From assembly GCA_020632875.1 (NCBI GenBank), contig JACKET010000015.1, positions 62,001 through 126,000 on the forward strand: a stretch of 64,000 bases of DNA, given 5' to 3'. The position numbers were made by a program, and so were the translations under genes. The number at the start of each line of letters is the position of its first letter. Within the stretch, counting starts at the first letter, position 1. Origin of the DNA: Alphaproteobacteria bacterium. Its GTDB lineage: Bacteria > Myxococcota_A > UBA796 > GCA-2862545. Shown one piece after another: positions 16,558 to 25,500 of the stretch. The notes under the pieces are model-generated. The model was not told where the DNA came from. It saw only the letters and a list, made by a program, of their open reading frames with translations, and made no database searches.

Positions 16558-17075
16558 GCGATCACCCCGCGCTCGCGGGCCACGTCCGCGAGGTCGTGCC
16601 GCAGGGTCGCCCGCCCGCGGGCCACGCGGCTCGCGACGGTGCCCGGGGGCACGCCGAGCACCTCGGAGGCCTCGGCGAACGTGAGCCCGTCGTGGTCCAC
16701 CAGCCAGACCGCGAGGCGCTGCGGCTCGGGCAGATCGTCGAGGGCGCGCGCGATCCGCTCGCCGAGCTGGCGGTCCTGCGCGGCGGCTTCGGGCCCCGGC
16801 AGCGGGATGACCTCGGCCAGCGGGCGCGGATCCGGGCGCCGCAGCGCGTCGATGTGGCAGTGGCGGAGGATCCGGTACATCCAGCCGCGGAACCGCGCGG
16901 GGTCGTCGAGCTGGTCGATGCGCCTCGCGGCCCGCTCCGACGCCACCTGGAGCAGGTCGTCGGCCGCCGCCGGATCCCGGGCGAGCTGGAGGGCGAACGC
17001 CCGCAGCCTCGCCCAGTCCGCGCTCAGGGCGCGCTGCAGCGCGAGCTGGCGCGCGATCGGTAGTCTCCACATCAT
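16554..17075 (-). CDS. ECF RNA polymerase sigma factor
   Basis: The 173-residue protein has region 2 (LRAFALQLARDPAAADDLLQ, with FRGWMYRILRHCHID) and region 4 (LPEPQRLAVWLVDHDGLTFAEASEVLGVPPGTVASRVARG). It lacks region 3, as in ECF sigma factors. It should direct RNA polymerase to stress-type promoters under control of the overlapping anti-sigma gene. The ATG at 17075 follows GGGAGAGGAC; a second ATG at 17072 is possible. A longer frame upstream has no better start and overlaps the divergent gene's control region. Confidence 0.92.
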   Translation of the reverse strand: MMWRLPIARQLALQRALSADWARLRAFALQLARDPAAADDLLQVASERAARRIDQLDDPARFRGWMYRILRHCHIDALRRPDPRPLAEVIPLPGPEAAAQDRQLGERIARALDDLPEPQRLAVWLVDHDGLTFAEASEVLGVPPGTVASRVARGRATLRHDLADVARERGVIA

Positions 17076-17195
17076 GACGTCCTCTCCCTCCCCCGCAGAC
17101 GGACGTCTCGTCGGGACTTGTCCGAGAAAGTCGTCCTTGACGACATCCACCGGCCGAGGCATGGAATCGGCAACAGGAGGTCGTGCGGCGCATCC

Positions 17196-17594
17196 ATGCG
17201 GCGGGCGGCAGAGAACGGCCACATCGACGGTCGAGAGACGCACCCGTGCAGGCAGTGCGGCGCGTGCTGCTCCGCCTTCCGGGTGAGCTTCTACTGGGGC
17301 GAGGCCGACGACGCGTACGGCCCCGTACCGGCGGGCCTCACGGTCCAGGTGGGTCGCCACCTGCGCGCGATGGTGGGCACCGATCGCTCGCCGCCGCGCT
17401 GTGGCGCCCTGCTCGGCGACGTGGGCGGCGCGGTCGCCTGCTCGATCTACGAGAACCGCAGCTCGACGTGCCGGGCCTTCCACCCCGCGTGGGAAGACGG
17501 CGTGCCGAACCCCGACTGCGACCGGGCCCGCGCCCGACACGGGCTCGAGCCGCTCACGCCCGAGACCTGGAAGCGCCGCAAGCCCGCCGCGTGA
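17196..17594 (+). CDS. YkgJ-family Cys-cluster (zinc/iron-chelating) protein
   Basis: The 132-residue product has the signature C-x2-C-x2-CC near the N-terminus (PCRQCGACCSAF, Cys18/21/24/25). Later Cys follow in RCGALLG, VACSIYENRSSTCRAFHPAWEDG and PDCDRARARHG, the usual CxxCGxCC...C...C pattern of the YkgJ/DUF3109-type family. This family is thought to bind Zn or Fe-S; its substrate is unknown. The ATG at 17196 is preferred; AGGAGG lies 15 bases before it. Upstream TTG 17118 would add a non-conserved tail. It diverges from the sigma-factor gene by 120 bases. Confidence 0.85.
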   Translation: MRRAAENGHIDGRETHPCRQCGACCSAFRVSFYWGEADDAYGPVPAGLTVQVGRHLRAMVGTDRSPPRCGALLGDVGGAVACSIYENRSSTCRAFHPAWEDGVPNPDCDRARARHGLEPLTPETWKRRKPAA

Positions 17595-17614
17595 CGCCGG
17601 TGTAGAGTGGGGCC

Positions 17615-18763
17615 ATGAGCGAGCCCGCCGCCGTCGCCCTCCATGTGTCCCGCCGCCTCTTCGGCCTCGAGGGCGAGACCCGCCTCAACCTGCTGAGGCT
17701 CGTCGGCATCGCAGTGTTCTACGCGGTGCACCTGGTCAATCGGTACCTGGTCGGGATGTCGACGGGCGCGTCCATCGACTTCATGGGCATGAACCTGCCC
17801 GTGTTCGACACCGCGGCCACGGCGCTGGCGCTGGCCTGGGCCTGGATGGCGGGTGCCGTGCTCATCGCGGTCCGTTCGCCCCTGCCGCAGCGCGCGATCA
17901 GCGTCGGCACCACGCTCGCCGACGCCGCTTTCCTGATGACGCTGATCCTGCTCGGCAACGGTCCGTCGAGCCCGATGATCCTGGCGCTGCTGCTGCTCGT
18001 CGTCGCGTCGGGCCTCCGCGGCGACCGCGAGATCGTGTGGCTCGCCACGGTCGGCAGCCTGGCGGCATATGGCGCGAGCGTCGGGTTCGGCCTGTACGTG
18101 CGTCCCGACCTGATGGTGCCGCGCCACCACATCCTCGTCGTGTCTTCTTCGCTCGTGCTGGCGGGCGTCGTGACCGACTTCACGCTCGCTTCGTTCTGGC
18201 GCGCGGTGCAGGGCCACGGCGCCATCCTCGACCGCGTCCGCGAGGCGGGTGGGCCCGCGATGACGGTCCCCGAGCGCACCGACCTGTGCCCGTGGTGTGG
18301 CGCATCCACCCACGCGACGGCCCGGTCCTGCAGCCGGTGCGAGCAGCCCCTGGTGGCTGGCGTCCCGTTCCGCACGACCCGCGCGGCGTCCGTCCTGCAG
18401 GCGGGTCCGGTCCACGTGGGCTGGGCCGTCTCGGTCGTGATGCTGCTCGTGGTGAGCGTGAGCATCGGCATCGCGCTGGCCATCGACTGGCCCGCGCTGC
18501 TCGTGCCCTACATCGGCGCCAGCGCGCTCCTGCTCGTCGCCCTCGGCCGCATGCTCCAGCTCGATCTGCGGGTCGACGAGAACGACCGCGCCGTGAACCG
18601 CACGCTCTCCACGCTCGGCACGGCGGCGGCGACGTTCGCGCTCGGCGCGACGGCCCTCGCCCTGCTGCTCGCGATGGTCGCGCTCACCGTGGTGGCCGCG
18701 ATGGTCATCGCGTTCGCGCTCTGCCTCGTGGTGGTCACGGGCGGCGGCGGCTTCCATCCCTGA
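17615..18763 (+). CDS. Polytopic membrane protein with a zinc ribbon
   Basis: The 382-residue protein has about four to six N-terminal transmembrane helices (LRLVGIAVFYAVHLVNRYLV to HILVVSSSLVLAGVVTDF). A cytoplasmic-type zinc ribbon CPWCGAS...ARSCSRCEQ (about residues 228-246) comes next, then four further helices in the C-terminal half. No known enzyme motif is visible. The ATG follows GTGTAGAGTGGGGCC. It is separated from the Lgt-like gene by only 4 bases and is very likely in an operon with it and the radical SAM gene, so a role in membrane-lipid or lipoprotein modification is plausible by context only. Confidence 0.8.
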   Translation: MSEPAAVALHVSRRLFGLEGETRLNLLRLVGIAVFYAVHLVNRYLVGMSTGASIDFMGMNLPVFDTAATALALAWAWMAGAVLIAVRSPLPQRAISVGTTLADAAFLMTLILLGNGPSSPMILALLLLVVASGLRGDREIVWLATVGSLAAYGASVGFGLYVRPDLMVPRHHILVVSSSLVLAGVVTDFTLASFWRAVQGHGAILDRVREAGGPAMTVPERTDLCPWCGASTHATARSCSRCEQPLVAGVPFRTTRAASVLQAGPVHVGWAVSVVMLLVVSVSIGIALAIDWPALLVPYIGASALLLVALGRMLQLDLRVDENDRAVNRTLSTLGTAAATFALGATALALLLAMVALTVVAAMVIAFALCLVVVTGGGGFHP

Positions 18764-18767
18764 CGCC

Positions 18768-19469
18768 ATGGACCTGTTGCACGTCGCCATCATGTGCGTC
18801 GCCGTGCTGACGGGCGTGGCGGTGCGCAGGCTCGTCCGCACGCCGTCCACCACGACGCCCGGGGAGTCCGCGGGCATCGCGATGGCCGCGATCTTCGGGG
18901 GCGTGATCGGCGCGAAGCTCCCGTTCCTGCTCCAGGGCGGGCTGCAGAGCTTCGACATCTGGCTGTCGGACGGGCGCACGGTCACGTGGGCCCTCGCCGG
19001 TGGGTACCTGTCGGTCGAGCTCATGAAGCTCGCGCTCGGCGTGACCGCCAAGACGGGCGACGGGTTCGCGGCACCGGTCGCCGCGTCCGTCGCCATCGGG
19101 CGGATCGGCTGCTTCCAGGGTGGCTGCTGCTACGGCGTCGCCACCGCGCTGCCGTGGGGCGTCGACTTCGGGGACGGGGTGCTCCGCCACCCGACGCAGC
19201 TCTACGAAGCGGCGTTCCACGCGGCGGCCGCCGTGGCATTCGTCATCATGAATCGGACGAATGCGCTGCCGAGGCAGCACTTCAAGCTCTACCTCGGGAC
19301 CTACTGCGTCTACCGCTTCGCCACCGAGTGGCTGCGCCCCGAGCCGGCGTGGCTGCTCGGGCTGACCTTCTACCAGGTGAGCGTGGCCATCATCGGAGCC
19401 GCCATGGCCGCGCACTTCGTGTGGGATGCGCGCGAGACGCCCACACCCATCGGCTCGGGAGCCACATGA
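18768..19469 (+). CDS. Lgt-like diacylglyceryl transferase-family membrane protein
   Basis: The 233-residue polytopic protein has the Lgt signature region VAIGRIGCFQGGCCYG and downstream HPTQLYEAAFH and YRFATEWLRPEP. In classical Lgt, which transfers diacylglycerol from phosphatidylglycerol to the lipobox Cys, the signature is GRxGNFxNGE. Here the Asn is Cys115 and the motif is Cys-rich, and the protein is about 50 residues shorter. It is therefore a divergent branch that may handle another lipid acceptor. Its stop overlaps the radical SAM start (ATGA), so the two proteins are made together. Conserved Arg and Glu near the C-terminus (EWLRPEP) are kept. Confidence 0.85.
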   Translation: MDLLHVAIMCVAVLTGVAVRRLVRTPSTTTPGESAGIAMAAIFGGVIGAKLPFLLQGGLQSFDIWLSDGRTVTWALAGGYLSVELMKLALGVTAKTGDGFAAPVAASVAIGRIGCFQGGCCYGVATALPWGVDFGDGVLRHPTQLYEAAFHAAAAVAFVIMNRTNALPRQHFKLYLGTYCVYRFATEWLRPEPAWLLGLTFYQVSVAIIGAAMAAHFVWDARETPTPIGSGAT

Positions 19470-20866
19470 CCGAACGCAAGACCCGTCCCTACCTGTTCTA
19501 CGGGATGGACATCGCGGTGTGCTCCACGTGCCTGAAGCGCGTCGAGGCGAAGATCCTGATCGACGACGACCGGGTGCTGCTGCGGAAGTGGTGCCCCGAG
19601 CACGGCTTCGAGACGGTGCTCCTCGCCGACGACGCCGCGTACTGGCGCCGCGCCCGGGAGCGGTTCCTCAAGCCGCCCGAGATGCCTCAGCGCTTCCAGA
19701 CCCCGATGCGGTGGGGCTGCCCGTACGACTGCGGCCTGTGTCCCGACCACCAGCAGCACTCGTGCCTCACGGTCGTCGAGATCACCGACCACTGCAACCT
19801 GCGATGCCCCGTGTGCTACGCGGGCAGCGGCCCGCATCGTCCCGGCCACCACGCGCTCGACACCGTCCTCAAGATGCTCGACGCGGTGGTGGCGAGCGAA
19901 GGGGCGCCCGACGTGGTGCAGCTGTCCGGCGGCGAGCCCACATTGCACCCCGACTTCCTCACCATCGTGCAGGCCGCCCGCGATCGGCCCATCCGCCACC
20001 TGATGGTGAACACGAACGGCATCCGCATCGCGACCGACCCGGCGTTCGCCGACGCGCTCGTCCCGTTCAGGAAGAACTTCGAGATCTACCTGCAGTTCGA
20101 CTCGCTGCGCGACAGCGTGCACGAGCGGATCCGGGGCGCCCGTCTCGCCTCGATCCGGCAGCGCGCGCTCGAGGCCCTCGAAGAGCGCGGCATCTCGACC
20201 ACGCTGGTCTGCACGCTGCAGAAGGGCGTGAACGACGACGAGATCGGCGACATCCTCGCCCACGCGCTGTCGTTCTCGTGCGTGCGCGGCGTCACGTTCC
20301 AGCCGACCCAGGAGGCCGGGCGCGTCGAGGGGTACGACCCCGCCGTGCACCGCCTCACGCTCACCGAGGTGCGGCGCCGCATCATCGAAGCCGAGCAGAG
20401 CCCGTTCCGCGCGGCGGACATCGTGCCCGTGCCGTGCCACCCCGAGGTGCTGGCGATGGGCTACGCGCTCAAGCTCGACGGCGTCGTGCAGCCGCTCACC
20501 GGCCTCATCCCCGAGGACATGCTGATCGCCGGCAGCGGCAACACGGTGCGCTTCGAGGGCAACCCGCGCGTCCGCGGCGAGCTCGACGCGCTGTTCTCGA
20601 CGGGCATCGGCCCCGAGGGCCAGGCCGGCAAGCTCGGCGACGTGCTGTGCTGCCTGCCGCAGGTCGAGGTCGGCGATCTCTCCTACGCGAACATCTTCCG
20701 CGTGATGATCGTGCAGTTCCTCGACCGCCGCGACCTCACGGTCACGAACGCCAAGAAGTCGTGTGTGCACTTCGCGCGGCCCGACGGCACGCTCGTCCCG
20801 TTCGATACGTTCAACGTGTTCTATCGGGACGGGCAGCGCGAGATCCTCGAGAAGCTCCGCGGCTGA
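19466..20866 (+). CDS. Radical SAM enzyme, MJ0619/tetraether-synthase (Tes)-like
   Basis: The 466-residue protein has an N-terminal rubredoxin-like Cys pair set (CSTCLKRVEAKI then KWCPEHGFETV), a second cluster motif WGCPYDCGLCPDHQQHSC, and the radical SAM motif CNLRCPVC (Cys110, Cys114, Cys117). SGGEPTLHPDF and later TIM-barrel strands follow, with a C-terminal CCLP. This arrangement is characteristic of the archaeal MJ0619 family, whose studied member (Tes) joins the ends of two lipid chains to make membrane-spanning tetraethers. Bacterial relatives exist with mostly unknown products. Coupling to the Lgt-like gene by ATGA overlap points to a lipid substrate. The reaction in this organism is inference. 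Confidence 0.88.
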   Translation: MTERKTRPYLFYGMDIAVCSTCLKRVEAKILIDDDRVLLRKWCPEHGFETVLLADDAAYWRRARERFLKPPEMPQRFQTPMRWGCPYDCGLCPDHQQHSCLTVVEITDHCNLRCPVCYAGSGPHRPGHHALDTVLKMLDAVVASEGAPDVVQLSGGEPTLHPDFLTIVQAARDRPIRHLMVNTNGIRIATDPAFADALVPFRKNFEIYLQFDSLRDSVHERIRGARLASIRQRALEALEERGISTTLVCTLQKGVNDDEIGDILAHALSFSCVRGVTFQPTQEAGRVEGYDPAVHRLTLTEVRRRIIEAEQSPFRAADIVPVPCHPEVLAMGYALKLDGVVQPLTGLIPEDMLIAGSGNTVRFEGNPRVRGELDALFSTGIGPEGQAGKLGDVLCCLPQVEVGDLSYANIFRVMIVQFLDRRDLTVTNAKKSCVHFARPDGTLVPFDTFNVFYRDGQREILEKLRG

Positions 20867-21262
20867 CTACTCGAACGGCGTGCACACCACGACGAGGTAC
20901 CCGTCGGGATCCTGGATCGCGAGCTCGTGGTGGTGCGCGAGGGGGCTCCAGTGAGGGGGCTCGACGACCTTCGCGTGGTGCGCGCCCACCCGGGCCCACA
21001 CCGCGTCGAGCGCGGCGCGGTCGTCGACCTCGAACCACAGCGACGCGCCGTTGCCGCGCGGAATCGCCGGATCGCCCATGAAGCCGTGCTCGCGGGCATC
21101 CCAGCGGTGGAGCTGCATCACGAGCGGGGTGACGAAGGGCTCGCCGTCGAAGAGCATCTCGTACTCGGCGCCACCGTGCCCGCTGACGAGCCCGAGGATG
21201 GCCTGGTACCAACGGGACGAAGCCTCGACGTCGTCGACCTGCAGCATGGGAGCGAGCTTCAC
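20867..21262 (-). CDS. VOC/glyoxalase-family protein
   Basis: The 131-residue protein has the paired beta-alpha-beta-beta-beta modules of the vicinal-oxygen-chelate family: MLQVDDVEASSRWYQAILGL at the start and GASLWFEVDDRAALDAV, then HHHELAIQDPDGYLVVV, in the second module. The terminal DPDGY motif is typical of bleomycin-resistance/glyoxalase-like proteins. Substrate and metal cannot be assigned. It starts at GTG 21262, with GGAGGT about 4 bases upstream. It converges with the radical SAM gene, ending directly after its stop. Confidence 0.9.
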   Translation of the reverse strand: MKLAPMLQVDDVEASSRWYQAILGLVSGHGGAEYEMLFDGEPFVTPLVMQLHRWDAREHGFMGDPAIPRGNGASLWFEVDDRAALDAVWARVGAHHAKVVEPPHWSPLAHHHELAIQDPDGYLVVVCTPFE

Positions 21263-21300
21263 GGGACCTCCAATGTGCGAGGATTACACCAGGATCCGAG

Positions 21301-21729
21301 ATGCCGCGCGACCCCACTCCCACCTGGACCTTCGCCCTCGTCGTCGTTCGTGACGGCGACCGCTTCCTGCTCGTCCAGGAGCGCAAGCCCGGCAACCCCT
21401 GGTTCCTGCCCGCAGGTCGCGTGGAGCCCGGTGAGCGGATCATCGATGGAGCGATCCGCGAGACGCTCGAAGAGAGCGGCGTCCACGTCGAGCTGGAGGG
21501 CATCCTGAAGATCCAGCATACTCCGTCCGGACGAAACGCGAGGTTGCGCGTGATCTTCCTGGCACGTCCGGTCGGCGGCGCTCCGGGTCCGACCGAAGAC
21601 AGCCTCGACGCGCGGTGGGTCACGCGGGCCGAGATCGACCGCCTCCACCTGCGCGGGGACGACGTGAAGACCTGGATCGGGCGTGCGGACGGTCCCGTCG
21701 GTCCCCTCGACCTCCTCGGCGAGGAATGA
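21301..21729 (+). CDS. Nudix hydrolase
   Basis: The 142-residue protein contains a complete Nudix box, G39-x5-E45-x7-R53-E54-x2-E57-E58-x-G60 (GRVEPGERIIDGAIRETLEE), preceded by VVVRDGDRFLLVQERKPG. It should hydrolyse a nucleoside diphosphate linked to another group; the substrate is undetermined. It diverges from the VOC gene by 38 bases. R1 copy B begins shortly after its stop. Confidence 0.92.
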   Translation: MPRDPTPTWTFALVVVRDGDRFLLVQERKPGNPWFLPAGRVEPGERIIDGAIRETLEESGVHVELEGILKIQHTPSGRNARLRVIFLARPVGGAPGPTEDSLDARWVTRAEIDRLHLRGDDVKTWIGRADGPVGPLDLLGEE

Positions 21730-21781
21730 AGACCTGGGATAGACGGCGTTCTTCATGACGATCTGGTCGACATACGCCGCG

Positions 21782-22436
21782 CCGCGGTCTACGACGAGCC
21801 GGGATCTCGCGGCCGATTCTCGCAACGGAGCCGTCTCCGACGAGCCGGGATCCCGCAGCCGACACCCGAACAACGGTGCCGTCTCCGACGGGCCGAATTG
21901 GCACTTCGAGCGTCACATTCGGGCACGGGCACGGGCACGGGCACGGGCACGGATCGAGCGCCCTGCCGATCCGTGGCTCTCCTGACCCCGTCGATCGCGA
22001 CAGGCAGAGCCCGAAGGGTCCGGTTCCCCCACGCCCTGCCACACCCTGTCGACCCACGTGGGGAACCGGATCCTGGGACTGCCGGGTCTACCGACCGGCA
22101 AGGCCGCCGAAGGCGAGCCGCGCAGCGCGCGCAGCGCGCGGAGTAATGGGTAGACCGGACGTCGACACCCGCCATCCCCGCCGTCTACGACGAGCCGGGA
22201 TCCCGCGGCCGACACCCGCAGCTCCGCGGTCTACGACGAGCCGGGATCTCGCGGCCGATTCCCGCAACGGAGCCGTCTCCGACGAGCCGGGATCGCGCAG
22301 CCGACACCCGCAACGGATCCGTCTCCGACGAGCCGGAATGCCGCTTCGAGCTCACATTCGGGCACGCGCACGCGCACGCGCACGCGCACGGGTCGGACCT
22401 CGAGCGCCCTGCCGATCCGTGGCTCTCCTGACCTCC
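21782..22436 (+). repeat. Dispersed structured repeat R1, copy B
   Basis: This single-module copy lies between the Nudix gene and the alpha-2-macroglobulin gene. Hairpin 1 is TCCGGTTCCCC at 22019 with GGGGAACCGGA at 22060. Hairpin 2 GGTCTACC/GGTAGACC and the GCGCGCAGCGCGC inner stem follow. GGGCAC hexamers lie near 21925-21955 and GCGCAC hexamers near 22365-22390. Three 46-bp units run from 22183 to about 22320. No gene is seen in it. Confidence 0.85.
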
Positions 22437-22460
22437 GAGCGCACCAGATCCGTCCTCCCG

Positions 22461-22470
22461 TGTAAGCCCT
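22461..22470 (+). promoter_or_regulatory. Possible shared promoter element upstream of the alpha-2-macroglobulin gene
   Basis: TCCGTCCTCCC followed by GTGTAAGCCCTCG lies 71 bases before the ATG. A closely similar block, TCCGCCCCCT then GTGTAAGCCCGCG, lies 56 bases before the vWA gene ATG at 48078. The match could be a promoter used by both exported proteins. Confidence 0.35.
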
Positions 22471-22531
22471 CGAACCCCGTCGCGTTCGGCACCCGAACTC
22501 ACCGAATGCCCCAGTGTTCCAGGAGCCCATC

Positions 22532-25500
22532 ATGCGCTGGTCGCCCGTCGTCCTCGTCCTCGCCCTCGGCTGTGCCCTCCGTCCCCAGGCCGCCGACACC
22601 CTCGAATTCCCCCGCACGCCCAACGGCCTCGAAGAAGCGCCTCCCGCGTCCAAGCGCCTGCTGCCCGAGCTGTACGGCGACCTCGATGCCAAGGTCCGCA
22701 CCTGGTTCGACCACAACGCCGGACGCCGCCTGTACGTGCAGCTCGACCGCCCGATGTACCGGCCCGGCGACGACATCTGGTTCCGCACGTGGAGCGTGTT
22801 CTCGAAGACCCTCCAGGACGACCTGCGCGCCGCCATCCAGGTCGAGCTCGTCGACCCGAGCGGCATCACCGTCGAGACGAAGAACCTGTCCCACGCCCTC
22901 GACGTCGAGACGAGCGACTTCGCCCTGTCGCCCGACGCCCCCGGCGGCAAGTGGATGCTGCGCGCGACGGCCGGCGAGGACGTGCTGGAGCGCGAGTTCG
23001 TCGTCGCCAGCTACCGTCCGCCCCGCATCCAGAAGGAGCTCGAGTTCGTCCGCGAGGCGTACGGCCCGGGCGACCGCGTCGAGGCGCTCGTCGAGCTGAA
23101 GCGCGGCACCGGCGAGGTCTTCGCGGGCCAGAAGGTGCGCGCGATGATGCAGATCCAGGGCGAGACCGTGTTCTCCGAAGAGCTCGAGACCGACAAGACC
23201 GGCGCCGTGCTCGTCTCCGCCGCCCTGCCGCGCGACCTGACCTCCGGCGACGGCCTGCTCACCGTGCTCGTCGACGACGGCGGAGTGACCGAGTCCATCA
23301 GCCGGTCCGTGCCCATCGTGCTCGCCGACGTGCAGCTCGCGTTCTTCCCCGAGGGCGGCGACCTCGTCGAAGGCCTCCCCGCGCGGGTGTACTTGGAGAG
23401 CCAGGACCGCCACGGCGAGCCCGCGGACGTCGAGGGCTACGTGAAGGACGACCGCGGCGCGAAGGTCGCGACGTTCGCGAGCCTGCACGACGGGCTCGGG
23501 CGGTTCGAGTTCACGCCGCAGCCCGGACGCCGCTACACGGCCCACCTCGTCGCACCGACCGGCGTGGACGAGACGTTCGAGCTGCCGAAGGCCCAGAAGG
23601 CCGGCTGCGCGCTGCGCGCCTACGACGACCTCGACACCGAGCTCTCGCAGGTCCGCGTGGGCGTGCGCTGCACCCGCGACCAGGAGGTCGTCGTCACCGG
23701 CGTCCTCCGCGAGCAGACGCTCGACACGGCCGTGGTGAAGGCCGGGCCGCAGCGCGAAGGCGTCGTCTACCTCACGCCCGACAAGGAGCTGCGGGCCCGC
23801 CAGGGCGCCGTCCGCGTCACGGTCTTCGACCTCGAGCGCAACCCGCTCGCGGAGCGACTCGTCTACCGCAACCGCGGCAAGGACCTGCAGGTGTCCATCG
23901 AAGCGGACCAGGAGCAGTACGGCCCGCGCGACCACGTCATCCTGAAGGTGAAGACGACCGACCCCTCCGGCGAGCCCGTCCCCGCCGACCTCGCGCTCGC
24001 CGTGGTCGACGACGGCGTGCTGAACCTCGCCGACGACGAGGAGGGCAACATCCTCACTCGCCTCTACCTCGACCCCGAGCTGGTCGAGGCGCCCGAAGAC
24101 CCCGACTGGTACTTCGATCCGAAGGAGAAGGACGGCGCCCGTGGTCTCGACCTCGTGATGGGGACGCGCGGCTGGCGCCGCTTCGAGTGGGCCCCCGTGA
24201 TGACGTTCGACCCCGCGCTCCACGTGGCCGCGATGGTCGACACGGGCATGTTCATGGTCCCCGCCCAGGTGGACGCGATGGACGACGGGATGGCCATGGA
24301 GGAGGACCGCCGCGGCCTCAGGATCCCGCAGATGGCGCGCCGGGACCGCCCGATGGCGCCGATCCCCGCGGCTCCGCCGCCGATGGCCCCCATGGAGGCC
24401 CCGCCGATGCCGGTGGCACAGCCCGCTCTGGGAGCTCCGATGATGCCGATGGGCGGGAAGGCCCTGGCCGGCGAGCGCGCCCGCGAGCGCCAGGCATTCG
24501 GCGGCCGCGCCCGGAAGGACATGGAGTGGGCCGCGGACGAGCCCGTGCTGGCGCACCGCATGCCGCGTCAATCGGTGCCGATGGCCGCGGTCCGCGTGTT
24601 CCCGAAGCCCGACTACTCCGAGGGGTTCACGGGCGTTCGCACCGACTTCCGCGACACCGTGCTGTGGCAGCCGTTCGTCCACACCGACGCCTCCGGCCAG
24701 GGCGAGGTGGAGTTCTACCTGAACGACGCCCTGACCCAGTTCCGCGTCACGGCGGAGGGCCTCGGCGGCACGTACGCCGGGCGGGGCGAAGCGACGCTGA
24801 AGTCCGTCCTGCCCGTGAGCCTCGAGACGCGCTTCCCGGTGGCCGTCTCGGCGGGCGACCGCATCGATCTGCCGGTGACCGTGACCAACACGCGTGCCGA
24901 GAAGCTCGACGCGCAGGTGAGCGGCGAGTTCGCGTCGCTGCTGAAGGCCGAGCGCGACCACGGCACGCTCGCCGTGAACGCCAACGGCAGCGGCACCTTC
25001 TGGATGCCGCTCACCGTCGGGGACGGCAGCGGCACCACCACCGTGCGCCTCTCCGTCGAGGGCGGCGGGATGGAGGACACGGTCGAGAAGGAGCTCCTCG
25101 TGGTGCCGCCGGGCTTCCCGCGCGAGTGGTCGGCGGCCGGCGAGCTGTCGAAGAGCGCGAAGCACACCCTGCACATCGACGAGGTCGTGCCGGACTCGCT
25201 CGTGGCGCGCGTCACGTGGCACCCGAGCACGGTCTCCACGCTGATCGAGGGCATGGAGGGGCTCATCCGCGAGCCGGGGGGCTGCTTCGAGCAGACGTCC
25301 AGCACGAACTGGCCGAACGTCGCCATTCTCAACTACCTCGAAGCGCACGAGGGCGACCCGCGGCTCAAGGTGCAGAGCTCCCGCGCGCTGCAGGTCGGGT
25401 ACGACAAGCTCACCGGCTACCAGGTGGGCAGCGGCGGGTTCGAGACGTTCGGCAGCGGCCCGGGCAAGGAGGTCCTCTCCGCGTTCGGCCTGCTCCAGTT

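Noticed and set aside
17118..17195. TTG start extending the YkgJ-type protein
   Set aside because: The added 26 residues are not conserved-looking and would reach into the control region of the divergent sigma-factor gene; ATG 17196 is preferred.
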